Below are positions 16,848-25,132 of a stretch of 64,000 nt of DNA, piece after piece. The stretch's first letter is position 1. The number at the start of each line of letters is the position of its first letter. Where the stretch lies: NCBI GenBank assembly GCA_945878875.1, contig CAMCUC010000004.1, positions 1 to 64,000 of the forward strand. The letters run 5' to 3'. Source of the DNA: Rhizobium sp. Q54 (lineage in GTDB: Bacteria; Pseudomonadota; Alphaproteobacteria; Rhizobiales; Beijerinckiaceae). The position numbers and the translations under genes were made by a program. Under the pieces are notes generated by a model. That model searched no databases. It was not told the DNA's origin and was given only the letters and a program-made list of their open reading frames with translations.

Positions 16848-17890
16848 GGCTGGGGCGCAAAGTTTTCCTCGCGCTTGCGCTCCTTATTGCGCCCGCTCAT
16901 GCGCAAACTTTGATTCCTTCGCGCATCACTATCCTCGTCGGCTTTGGCCCGGGGCAGGGGAACGATCAACCGGCGCGGCCTGACGGGGCTTCGGCTGTCG
17001 CAAGCCGCATGTCGCCCGATATGAGCTTCGATCAGAGCGCGCGCTTTCTGGCGCGGCATCTTGGGCGCCTGCTGCCCGGCAAGCCAGCCGTTGATGCGCG
17101 TTTTGTGTCTGGCGCAGCAGGGCTTGTTGCCGCCGCCAACCTTGCGCGCGCCCCCGCCGACGGTTCAACGCTGGCCTTGCTGTCGCCCAACGTTGTGCAG
17201 GCGTCGGCGCTGGGTTTGACTTCCGGTCGCTTCGATGCACGCACGCTGACGTGGATCGGCGGCCTGACGAACGAGGAATGGGCGTGTGTGCAGATGCATG
17301 AGAAAACCTCTGCGCCGCAGGGACTTTCGCCTCGAACGCATTTTTTCCTGGGCACGCTTGGCGCCGGATCGCGCAGCGATGTGCATGCGCGCGCCTTTGC
17401 AGGCGTTGAATCGCTGCGGCTCACGGTCATTCCCGGGTACGCCAATCGTGGCGAGCTGGCGCGCGCGCTGGAAAGCGGCGAGATCGACGGTGCCTGCGGC
17501 TGGCCGATGCGCGATGTTGAGGCGCGCCGGGCGGACTGGTTGACGAGCGGGCGCATGGATATCGCGGCGCTGATGAGCGGTACCGCCAGCGGTCGCTGGA
17601 TAAAGCAAATGCCTCCGGACGCTCGCCCGCTTCTCGATTCGCTGGCCGCCGAGTCAGATTTTGCGTGGGCGCTCGCCGGTCCGCCCGGCATTGCTGGCGA
17701 AAAGCTTGTGGCATTGCGCGCCGGGTTCGAGGGGCTGATCGCAGATCGCGCCGCCGTTGAGGATGCCGCGCGGGCAGGGGTGAGTCTGAGTCCCGTACCT
17801 GCGGACGCAATCGAGGTGGCCGTGGCTGCGTTGCATGCGCTGGACGCGAGCAAAAAAGCGGCATTGCTGAAGCTGCTGGCGCCAAGGTGA
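16844..17890 (+). CDS. Orphan TctC/Bug-like periplasmic binding protein (divergent)
   Basis: A 348-residue protein with a signal peptide (VFLALALLIAPAHAQ) and a Bug/TctC-like core: ITILVGFGPGQGNDQPAR, RFVSGAAGLVAAANLARAPADG and WIGGLTNEEWACVQ. An insert rich in polar residues follows the first strand. No TctA/TctB membrane subunits lie nearby, as is common for orphan Bug proteins. It starts with TTG at 16844, overlapping the upstream stop, so expression is probably coupled to the Coq10-like gene. Ligand unknown. Confidence 0.75.
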   Translation: MRLGRKVFLALALLIAPAHAQTLIPSRITILVGFGPGQGNDQPARPDGASAVASRMSPDMSFDQSARFLARHLGRLLPGKPAVDARFVSGAAGLVAAANLARAPADGSTLALLSPNVVQASALGLTSGRFDARTLTWIGGLTNEEWACVQMHEKTSAPQGLSPRTHFFLGTLGAGSRSDVHARAFAGVESLRLTVIPGYANRGELARALESGEIDGACGWPMRDVEARRADWLTSGRMDIAALMSGTASGRWIKQMPPDARPLLDSLAAESDFAWALAGPPGIAGEKLVALRAGFEGLIADRAAVEDAARAGVSLSPVPADAIEVAVAALHALDASKKAALLKLLAPR

Positions 17891-17934
17891 GCGCGTTCCT
17901 CCGGCAAGTTCCTTCAATCTGTCCCCAGCGCCCC

Positions 17935-17964
17935 TTGCATTCCACACCCCGCTCCACTTATAAA
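17935..17964 (+). promoter_or_regulatory. Probable sigma-70 promoter of rpsB-tsf
   Basis: TTGCAT (17935-17940) and TATAAA (17959-17964) are 18 bases apart, or 17 if TTATAA is read. It would give an untranslated leader of about 100 bases before rpsB. The -35 is identical to that proposed for rpsF (49590-49595). Confidence 0.55.
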
Positions 17965-18069
17965 GCCCTCTAATCCACAGGCGGATTTTTGCGTCCCTGA
18001 TTCAAGGGCCGCTCCGGTGACGGGTCTTCCCGTCCACGATCCGCCGAGGCACAACCGGAGAACAAGCAT

Positions 18070-19083
18070 ATGGCACTTCCTGATTTCACGATGCGTGAGC
18101 TCCTCGAAGCCGGCGCGCATTTCGGCCACCAGTCGCATCGCTGGAACCCGAAAATGGGCCCCTACATCTTCGGCGCCCGCAACAACATCCACATCATGGA
18201 CCTCGCCCAGACGGTTCCGTTGCTGCATCAGGCCCTTAAGGCCGTGTCGGATACGGTTGCCCGCGGCGGTCGCGTCCTGTTCGTCGGCACCAAGCGCCAG
18301 GCGGCTGATTCCATTGCTGAGGCTGCAAAGCGCTCGGCCCAGTATTACATCAACGCCCGGTGGCTGGGCGGCATGTTGACGAACTGGAAGACCATTTCCG
18401 GCTCGATCCAGCGCCTGCGCAAGGTCGACGACCTGCTCGACGCCGGCGCTATCGGCCTCACCAAGAAAGAGCGCCTGATGATGTCGCGCGAGCGTGACAA
18501 GCTTGAGCGCGCCCTTGGCGGCATCAAGGACATGGGCGGCGTGCCCGATCTGATCTTTGTGATAGACACCAACAAGGAACAGCTCGCCATCAAGGAAGCC
18601 AATCGCCTTGGCATCCCGGTTGCCGCGATCCTTGATTCGAACTGCGATCCCGACGGCATCACCTATCCGGTCCCCGGCAACGACGACGCCGGTCGCGCCA
18701 TCCAGCTGTATTGCGATCTGATCGCCCGTGCTGCCATCGACGGCATCGCGCGCGGACAGGGCTCCAGCGGCGTGGACACCGGCGCGTTCGAAGCCCCGGT
18801 TGAAGAAGAGCTGGTCACCGAGGTCGCCGAGCCGATCTTCACCTCGACCGAGATGTTTGAGCTGCTGACCGCTCCGCGCGGCGCCCCCGACGATTTGGCC
18901 AAGCTGCCCGGCGTCGGCCCGCAGATTGTCAAGAAGATCAACGAGGCTGGCCTGTTCCACTATTGGCAGCTTGCCGCCATGACCGACGCGGACGTCGCCA
19001 AGGTTGATGCGGATCTGAAGCTGAACGGCCGGATGGTCCGTGACAAGTGGGTTGAGCACGCCCGGACGCTTCTGGCTGGCTGA
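18070..19083 (+). CDS. rpsB: Small-subunit ribosomal protein S2 with C-terminal helix-hairpin-helix extension
   Basis: A 337-residue protein, about 90 residues longer than the 240-odd of E. coli S2. The S2 body is intact ([53 protein letters not shown]). After an acidic linker ([15 protein letters not shown]), the tail from about residue 265 carries a helix-hairpin-helix-like segment, [19 protein letters not shown] then [21 protein letters not shown]. Similar tails occur in some alphaproteobacterial S2 proteins. It begins the rpsB-tsf unit. Confidence 0.97.
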   Translation: MALPDFTMRELLEAGAHFGHQSHRWNPKMGPYIFGARNNIHIMDLAQTVPLLHQALKAVSDTVARGGRVLFVGTKRQAADSIAEAAKRSAQYYINARWLGGMLTNWKTISGSIQRLRKVDDLLDAGAIGLTKKERLMMSRERDKLERALGGIKDMGGVPDLIFVIDTNKEQLAIKEANRLGIPVAAILDSNCDPDGITYPVPGNDDAGRAIQLYCDLIARAAIDGIARGQGSSGVDTGAFEAPVEEELVTEVAEPIFTSTEMFELLTAPRGAPDDLAKLPGVGPQIVKKINEAGLFHYWQLAAMTDADVAKVDADLKLNGRMVRDKWVEHARTLLAG

Positions 19084-19107
19084 TAAGCTTTATCGCTGAC
19101 TAAATTC

Positions 19108-19139
19108 ATGGCGCGCGCGGCTTTTGCTGCGCGCGTCAT
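19108..19139 (+). terminator. Hairpin between rpsB and tsf
   Basis: Arms atggcgcgcgc (19108-19118) and gcgcgcgtcat (19129-19139) pair with one mismatch around a 10-base loop. There is no T tract. It may attenuate read-through into tsf or stabilise the rpsB end. Confidence 0.4.
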
Positions 19140-19233
19140 CTCAATATAACGACCTTGATAAATTTCCGTCATAAACTCTCCATACTCCACTCAATGGACG
19201 CGCTTTGTGCGCGCATTCCGAAAGGACGATCCC

Positions 19234-20160
19234 ATGGCCACAATCACCGCCGCGATGGTGAAGGACCTGCGCGAAAAGACCGGCGCCGGCATGATGGACT
19301 GCAAGTCTGCGCTCACGGAAGTCGATGGCGACATCGAAGCCGCCGTTGACTGGTTGCGCAAGAAGGGCCTGAGCAAGGCCGCCAAGAAGTCCGGTCGCGT
19401 CGCCGCTGAAGGCGTTGTCGCCGTGTCGGTTTCGGGCAAGCGCGGCGTCGCCGTGGAGGTCAATTCCGAGACCGACTTTGTGGCCCGCAACGCTGACTTC
19501 CAGTCGCTCGCCCGCAACATCGCAGGCGTGACGCTGGCCAGCGGACAAACCGACGTTGAGGCCATTCTCGCCTCCGCCTATCCCGCGGGCGGCACGGTCG
19601 CTGAGGCCGTCGCAAATTCTATCGCCACCATCGGCGAAAACATGACGCTGCGCCGCGCGTCCGTGGTCGAAGTCACTGATGGCGTGGTGGGCATGTACGT
19701 CCACAACGCAATCTCGGACGGCCAGGGCAAGATCGGCGTGCTTGTTGCGCTGGAATCAAAGGGCGACGTTGCAGCTCTGGGCGCACTGGCCCGCCAGATC
19801 GCTTTGCATGTAGCCGCTACAGGCCCCCTCGCTCTGGATGCATCGGGCATGGACCCGGCGGTCGTCGAGCGCGAGAAGAACGTGCTGCGCGAGAAGAACG
19901 CAGGCAAGCCCGCCAACGTGCTTGAGAAGATCGTCGAATCCGGCCTGAAGAGCTATTACAAGGAGGTTTGCCTCCTCGATCAGCCCTCCATTCATGCCGA
20001 ACACAGCAACAAGACCATCGGTCAGGTTGTGCTGGAGGCTGGCAAGTCAGTCGGCGGCGACGTGGCGCTGAAAGCATTCGTGCGCTATGGCCTTGGCGAG
20101 GGCATCGAGAAGGCGGATGCGCCGGACTTTGCGGCGGAAGTCGCCAGCATGGCCCGCTAG
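19234..20160 (+). CDS. tsf: Translation elongation factor Ts
   Basis: A 308-residue guanine-nucleotide exchange factor for EF-Tu. The N-terminal UBA-like domain shows [20 protein letters not shown], then [13 protein letters not shown], the conserved core of the family, and a C-terminal VCLLDQPSI segment. ATG at 19234 follows aaagga. It is followed by a strong intrinsic terminator, closing the rpsB-tsf unit. Confidence 0.97.
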   Translation: MATITAAMVKDLREKTGAGMMDCKSALTEVDGDIEAAVDWLRKKGLSKAAKKSGRVAAEGVVAVSVSGKRGVAVEVNSETDFVARNADFQSLARNIAGVTLASGQTDVEAILASAYPAGGTVAEAVANSIATIGENMTLRRASVVEVTDGVVGMYVHNAISDGQGKIGVLVALESKGDVAALGALARQIALHVAATGPLALDASGMDPAVVEREKNVLREKNAGKPANVLEKIVESGLKSYYKEVCLLDQPSIHAEHSNKTIGQVVLEAGKSVGGDVALKAFVRYGLGEGIEKADAPDFAAEVASMAR

Positions 20161-20181
20161 GCTTTCTTAAAGTGGATCATG

Positions 20182-20214
20182 AAAAAGGCGGCCTGATTGG
20201 GCCGCCTTTTTTTT
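20182..20214 (+). terminator. Intrinsic terminator of tsf
   Basis: A GC stem (ggcggcc / ggccgcc, 20187-20193 and 20200-20206) extended by A-T pairs, a 6-base loop, and a run of eight T residues. A-rich on the 5' side, so it may also serve the convergent TRAP gene ending at 20246. Confidence 0.9.
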
Positions 20215-20245
20215 GCGCTTGTTTTGCAGCGGGCAGTGGCGGCGC

Positions 20246-22183
20246 TTAGTGCGCCGCCAACAATTTCCGCCTTGTGACGACCTCTCGCGCGATGAGCGTT
20301 CCGCCGACTGCCAAGCCTGCGACGTTAACCCACAAAGCGCCTACGAACAGGCCGGTCGGGATCAGTAGCATGGCGCCTGCCAAAGAATGGATCGTGCGTT
20401 CGCTTACGTTCAGCGTGCGCAGGCCATAGCCCACCACGCCTGCGGAAACCAGCCAGATCGAAGCCAGCGCGGTCAGGACGTCGAACGCGATCCGCCATGG
20501 CTCGCCCTCCATGATGAGGATGGGCGAGAAGGCGAACAGGAACGGCACGATATAGGCCATCCAGCCAAACCGCATCGAGGTGAAGCCAGTCCGGAACGGA
20601 TCGGCCTTGGCGATACTGGCGGCTGCGAACGCCGCCACCGCGACCGGCGGGGTGATGAACGACATCATGCCGAAGTAAAGCACGAACAGATGCGCGGCCA
20701 TCGGCGAAACGCCAGCCTCCACCATCGCGGGAGCGACGAGGGCGGCCAGCAGCACGTAGACGCCAATGGTCGGCATGCCCATGCCCAGCACGATGGAGAC
20801 GGCGGCGCACAGCAGCAGCAGCACGAACAGGTTCTTGCCCGCAAGGCTCACCAGCGTCAGCGTCAGCCCGAAGCCAAGCCCCGTAATCGCCAGAACGCCG
20901 ATCACAACGCCGGCGCCGCAGCAGATCATGATGATGTCGAGCACATTAGAACCGGTCTGGCGCACGGAGTCGAACAGCGAGTATAGGCTGGGCCGCTGGC
21001 CTTTATAGCCGAAGACAAGCGCGAGAGCGGCCAGCGACAGACTGGCCCAGAGTGCGGATTCTTCCGCCCGCAGGTTCAGCCCGAACAGGCAATAGATCAG
21101 GACCGCGAACGGAATCGGGAAGAACCAGCCGTCGCGCAGCACGTCCCGGGCGCGCGGGATCAGGTGCTCCTCAACGCGGGTGATGCCCATTTTGGCGGCT
21201 TCAAGATCGGCCACGATGAACAGCACGCAATAATAAAGCAGCGCCGGAATGGCGGCCGCCAGCATCACCTGCGCATAGCTCACTTGCAGAAATTCAGCCA
21301 TGACGAACGCCGCCGCGCCCATCACCGGAGGCATGAGGCTGCCGCCCGTGGACGCCACGGCCTCAATGGCTCCCGCCTGATGGGGCGCATAGCCGCCGCG
21401 TTTCATCATCGGGATGGTGACGACGCCGGTCGCCACGACATTGGCGACCGCGCTGCCCGAGATCGAGCCAAACAGAGCCGATCCGACGACGGCGATCTTG
21501 GCCGAGCCGCCGCGATAACGGCCCATCATGGCCAGCGCCAGATCGGTGAAGAAATTCGAGCCGCCGGTGGCCGTCAGCAAATTGCCAAATAGCACGAAGG
21601 CGATAACGATCGTGCACGCGACCATAATAGGCGCGCCCAGAATCGCGTTGGAATCAAAGCCCAGATAAAAAGCCAATTGCGCAGCCTCGGTCGGGCGCGC
21701 AGCCAAGGCACCCGAGAATTTATCGCCGATAAGCGCATAAATAAGAAAGACGATAACGATGATGACAAGCGCCCAGCCCGTCGTACGACGCACGCCTTCC
21801 ATGGCCAGCGCAATCACCACGATGGATGCGATCAGGCCATCAGTAGGCGCGAAGAACATCATCGTGCCGAGTTCGACGAAGTACAGCGACATGTACCCGG
21901 CTGCCGCAGCGCCGGCTATTCCAAGCGCAATATCATACCAAGGTGGAGCGCCGATGCGGGGACCGCCGCGAGCGGGCACCGCCAGAAACAGCAGGAGCAT
22001 CGACGCCGCCAACATGCCGGCGACGAATTGTTCTCCGTAAACGACGAGGCCTACGCGCCCGAACATGTCGGTTGCGTAGGCTACTGCGCCCGCGACAAGG
22101 CCAACGCCCAGAAAGGAAGTGATGACGTTAAGCCAAAGCGGCTGCGCCTTGTCGGCGTGGCCGATTGTGATGTCGTCGGACAT
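20246..22183 (-). CDS. Fused TRAP transporter permease (DctQ-DctM fusion, TAXI type)
   Basis: A 645-residue protein that joins the small four-segment and large twelve-segment TRAP permeases, the form that works with TAXI-family binding proteins. Large-subunit landmarks are GSALFGSISGSAVANVVATG, AVASTGGSLMPPVMGAAAFVMAEF and GMGMPTIGVYVLLAALVAP. The reading frame is intact. It is downstream of, and probably cotranscribed with, the TAXI gene at 22223-23188, which is interrupted, so function of the system is uncertain. Confidence 0.93.
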   Translation of the reverse strand: MSDDITIGHADKAQPLWLNVITSFLGVGLVAGAVAYATDMFGRVGLVVYGEQFVAGMLAASMLLLFLAVPARGGPRIGAPPWYDIALGIAGAAAAGYMSLYFVELGTMMFFAPTDGLIASIVVIALAMEGVRRTTGWALVIIVIVFLIYALIGDKFSGALAARPTEAAQLAFYLGFDSNAILGAPIMVACTIVIAFVLFGNLLTATGGSNFFTDLALAMMGRYRGGSAKIAVVGSALFGSISGSAVANVVATGVVTIPMMKRGGYAPHQAGAIEAVASTGGSLMPPVMGAAAFVMAEFLQVSYAQVMLAAAIPALLYYCVLFIVADLEAAKMGITRVEEHLIPRARDVLRDGWFFPIPFAVLIYCLFGLNLRAEESALWASLSLAALALVFGYKGQRPSLYSLFDSVRQTGSNVLDIIMICCGAGVVIGVLAITGLGFGLTLTLVSLAGKNLFVLLLLCAAVSIVLGMGMPTIGVYVLLAALVAPAMVEAGVSPMAAHLFVLYFGMMSFITPPVAVAAFAAASIAKADPFRTGFTSMRFGWMAYIVPFLFAFSPILIMEGEPWRIAFDVLTALASIWLVSAGVVGYGLRTLNVSERTIHSLAGAMLLIPTGLFVGALWVNVAGLAVGGTLIAREVVTRRKLLAAH

Positions 22184-22222
22184 AAAACTGCTCCTGCTGC
22201 GCGTTTGCGCTTTTCTTATTAT

Positions 22223-23188
22223 TTACTTCGGCGGCCAGACGCCCTTTTCGCGATAGAACTTGATCGCGCCGGGGTGGTATTCGACCGGATCGGTCTTTTT
22301 GGCCATCGTCGATGTCTTGAAATCGGCCAGAACGGGCGTGCCCTTGGCCAGCGCTTCTGCGTTCTCCCACAGTGCTTTCGTCACGTTGTAGACCAGTTCG
22401 TCGGAAGCTTTGGCGTGCGTCAGCATTACGCCGTCGTAAGCCTGGATCTGCATTTCCTCAAGAATGCCGGCAAGGCCCGCGCGCGGCTTGATGGTTTCGA
22501 TGTAGGACGCCGAGAAATGCTTCTTGATCGAGGCCAGCGATTGCGGGTTGCTGGGCAGGGGCAGGGCGCGAATGCCGCCAACCGCTGCGTCCACTTCCGT
22601 CGTCTTGGCCGAGCCCAGAGCGAACAGGAACATATCGACGCGACCGGCCATAAACTCATCGGCGCCGCGCACGACGGTGGGAACGGGAACCGTGGTAAAG
22701 TCCTTGTCAGTCATGCCAAACGCTTCAAAATGCGTGAGCATCAGCGGCATGATGATGTTTTGCTGCGCGTAATTCCACGGAATGCGCTTGCCCTTGAGAT
22801 CGGCGATGGACTAGATGTCCGAATACTTACGCACGAAAATGCCGGTGCGCAGCGGAGCGGTGACGGTCACGAGGCGCAGGTTGGGATTGGTGCGACCGGC
22901 GAAGAAGTCCTTGCCGCCCAACGCCAGATCGGCCTCGAAGATGTTGGCGAGGCCAAATTCGATTTGACCCGCGTTCACCGCCGGCAGATGGATGTTGGGG
23001 CTGGCGAACGGCTGCACCCGCATCTGGATATTGTTCTTCTCCGCCAGCGTCGCCGCCATCACGGAGCCCATGGTGTGGTAGAACGAGCCAGCAGAGCTGG
23101 TGGCGATGCCGACTGCGTTCTGCGCCAGCGCCGAACCGCTTAACAGAGCGCCAGCGGCGAAAATTGAAGCGAAAATTGAACGTTTCAT
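22223..23188 (-). pseudogene. TAXI-family TRAP substrate-binding protein interrupted by an in-frame stop
   Basis: The gene starts at ATG 23188 (AAGGGAA upstream) with a signal peptide (MKRSIFASIFAAGALLSGSA-LA), followed by the TAXI hallmark GIATSSAGSFYHTMGSVMAATLA. A TAG at 22811-22813 stops translation after FVRKYSDI, residue 125. The same frame then continues without further damage through SIADLKGKRIPWNYAQQN to the natural stop at 22223. One substitution in a sense codon explains it; a sequencing error is an alternative. The full product would be 321 residues, normal for TAXI proteins. Confidence 0.85.
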
Positions 23189-23280
23189 TGCGTGTTCCCT
23201 TCCAAATACGCCGGGCTTTTTGCACCGGTCTTCGCGCTGATTGAAGCCTGAAAAGGCGTCGCGCGCAACTTGGCGCAAAA

Positions 23281-23949
23281 TCAGCGCTGCGCCAACGCTT
23301 GTCTTATCGCCAGTATGATGTTTTCCGCCGGTTGCGCGCCGGAAAGCCCGATTCTCCCGTCGATAACAAAGTATGGAACGCCGGTTACGCCCAGATTTCG
23401 AGCCGTCTGGATGTCGGCGCGCACGTTTTCCTTGTCCTCGTCGCTGGCCAGCCGGGCCTTTACGGTGGCCGCGTCCATCCCCGAATCAGCGGCGGCGGCG
23501 GCCAGCGCGTCATGATCGCCGAGGTCGACGCCTTCAAGAAAATACAAGTTCAGCAGCCGCTCTTTGACCTCGTCTTGCACGCCCACCTCGCCCGCCCAGC
23601 GGATCAGCCGGTGCGCGTCAAGCGTGTTGGGTGAGCGGGCTATAGCGTCGAATCTGAAGGGAATGCCGACCTCGGCGCCCACAGCATTCAGGCGGGCGTA
23701 CATGTCGTCGGCTTTGCCGGGGCCAAACTTGCGCGACAGATATTCCGCGCGCGGAATGCCGCCTTGCGGGATCGTGTCGTCGAGCTGATAGGGGCGCCAG
23801 CGCACGAATATCTCGAGCTCGGGCGCGAGTGCGCACGCTTCCTCCAGCCTTCGTTTGCCCACAAAGCACCACGGACACACCACGTCCGAAACCACGTCGA
23901 TTTCCACGCGCTGGGGTTGCTCTTCAGCACCTGCTTTAAATTCAGGCAT
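23281..23949 (-). CDS. FrnE-like DsbA-family oxidoreductase
   Basis: A 222-residue thioredoxin-fold protein with a DsbA-type inserted helical domain. The redox motif is C25-P-W-C28 in VVCPWCFVGKRRLEEA. The segment RWRPYQLDDTIPQGGIPRAEYL and the cis-proline region GVTGVPYFVIDGRIGLSGAQ match FrnE/2-hydroxychromene-2-carboxylate isomerase-like enzymes. No signal peptide, so cytoplasmic. Its start overlaps the previous gene by eight bases (23942-23949), so the three genes from 26952 down to 23281 are probably one transcript. Confidence 0.9.
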   Translation of the reverse strand: MPEFKAGAEEQPQRVEIDVVSDVVCPWCFVGKRRLEEACALAPELEIFVRWRPYQLDDTIPQGGIPRAEYLSRKFGPGKADDMYARLNAVGAEVGIPFRFDAIARSPNTLDAHRLIRWAGEVGVQDEVKERLLNLYFLEGVDLGDHDALAAAAADSGMDAATVKARLASDEDKENVRADIQTARNLGVTGVPYFVIDGRIGLSGAQPAENIILAIRQALAQR

Positions 23950-25132
23950 GGGCGTTAACTCCTGAAACGGCGGCGCCCGACAGCGCGATGCGGCGCGCTC
24001 CGTCCTGATCCGACAGGCGCTGGAAACTGACGGCGGTCAGGCTGATCCCGTCGAGGTTAAGTGAATGGGCGGAGGCGCCCATGGGGGCGGGCGCTCCGTC
24101 GCGCTGGCGGGCTTGCGCGATGGCAGCCTGTTCGCCAATCGCCAGCAGGTCTATCAAAATGGGGCCGCGCAATGGGCGCGAGCTATCCGGCAGCATCGGG
24201 CGTTGATGCGCCTCGATCCCCGCTTCGGTTGCGCAACGCTCCAGCAGCGTGACCGAGGTCAGACGCGGCCCGCCCAGCAGGCCGGAGAGGGCCAGCGGCG
24301 CCAGCAAGGCTCCTGGCGCAATCAGGTGGGAGGGGCCAAGCTCATCCACCAGATTGATCAGCGCCGCAGCGTTGAATGGTCCATGCAGCACCAGCGGCGC
24401 GCCGCTCACGAGCGCGGCAAGCGGTCCCGCGATCAACCCGGCGAAACGGGTGGGCGCAAGCGTGGAAAGAATGGGCGAACGGGCAAGAATGCCCGCCCTT
24501 GTGATGAAATCGAGCGCAGCAGCGGCGAGCGTGCGCTGGCTGTGGAAGCAGGGCAGGCCCTCATCGTCGAACGTGATGATATCGCCCTTGCGCAAGCCGG
24601 GCGGGCGGTTGAATGGTGCGCAATTTTGCGCGATTTTGTTCAGCGGCGCGATGCCGTCGGCCTCGGCGTCCAGCCCGGCCAGCACGCGCACGGTCTCGGT
24701 CTGGAAACCGGCCTCCAGCAATCTTGCAAACGCATGGGCGCCCGCCTCGGGTTCGGCGCAAAGCGCGACGGCGCCAATTGCCTGCGCTGCCTGGGCAAGC
24801 GCGTTCGCGTCGCAGCCATCCGGCAAAAGGGCGACGTCGAGACCGGCGCGCAGGGCGCCAAGAAGGGCGATCAGCGGCGCGACCCGTGCGCCGGAAACGA
24901 TCAGCACGCGCTCGCCTTCCTGCATGCCCAGCACCTGCCAGGCGGCGGCGGTGCGGCTCACGAAGCCGTCAAGATCGGCGAAGGTGAGGGCGGAGGGCGC
25001 ATCGAGGGCGCCGTCGCTGAGCGCGATGCGTTGCGGGCGCATGCGGGCGCCGCCTGATAACAGCGAGTCGAGGTCAAAACCTGCGAGGGGATCGCGCGTC
25101 CTGCTGTCCGGCGTCACGGTTTGCGTCTCCAC
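23942..25132 (-). CDS. Degenerate AMP-binding (ANL superfamily) protein
   Basis: A 396-residue protein resembling the N-terminal domain of acyl-CoA synthetases: RPQRIALSDG, LTFADLDGFVSRTAAAW and GERVLIVSGARVAPLIALLGALRAG. The phosphate-binding loop, normally TSGTTGxPKG, is replaced by ITFDDEGLPCFHSQ, and the C-terminal lid domain with its catalytic lysine is absent (usual length 500-550). Adenylating activity is therefore unlikely. It starts with GTG at 25132, overlapping the YejA-like gene, and ends overlapping the FrnE-like gene. It may be a decaying enzyme or a non-catalytic derivative. Confidence 0.75.
   Translation of the reverse strand: METQTVTPDSRTRDPLAGFDLDSLLSGGARMRPQRIALSDGALDAPSALTFADLDGFVSRTAAAWQVLGMQEGERVLIVSGARVAPLIALLGALRAGLDVALLPDGCDANALAQAAQAIGAVALCAEPEAGAHAFARLLEAGFQTETVRVLAGLDAEADGIAPLNKIAQNCAPFNRPPGLRKGDIITFDDEGLPCFHSQRTLAAAALDFITRAGILARSPILSTLAPTRFAGLIAGPLAALVSGAPLVLHGPFNAAALINLVDELGPSHLIAPGALLAPLALSGLLGGPRLTSVTLLERCATEAGIEAHQRPMLPDSSRPLRGPILIDLLAIGEQAAIAQARQRDGAPAPMGASAHSLNLDGISLTAVSFQRLSDQDGARRIALSGAAVSGVNAHA

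Noticed and set aside
17914-19059. A 381-codon minus-strand frame opposite rpsB
   Set aside because: rpsB is unambiguous on the plus strand, and highly conserved genes often leave open shadows.
21677-23143. A long open frame (488 codons) on the plus strand over the TAXI and TRAP genes
   Set aside because: Antisense to clearly recognised families; composition (Arg/Gln/His-rich) is that of a GC-rich shadow frame.
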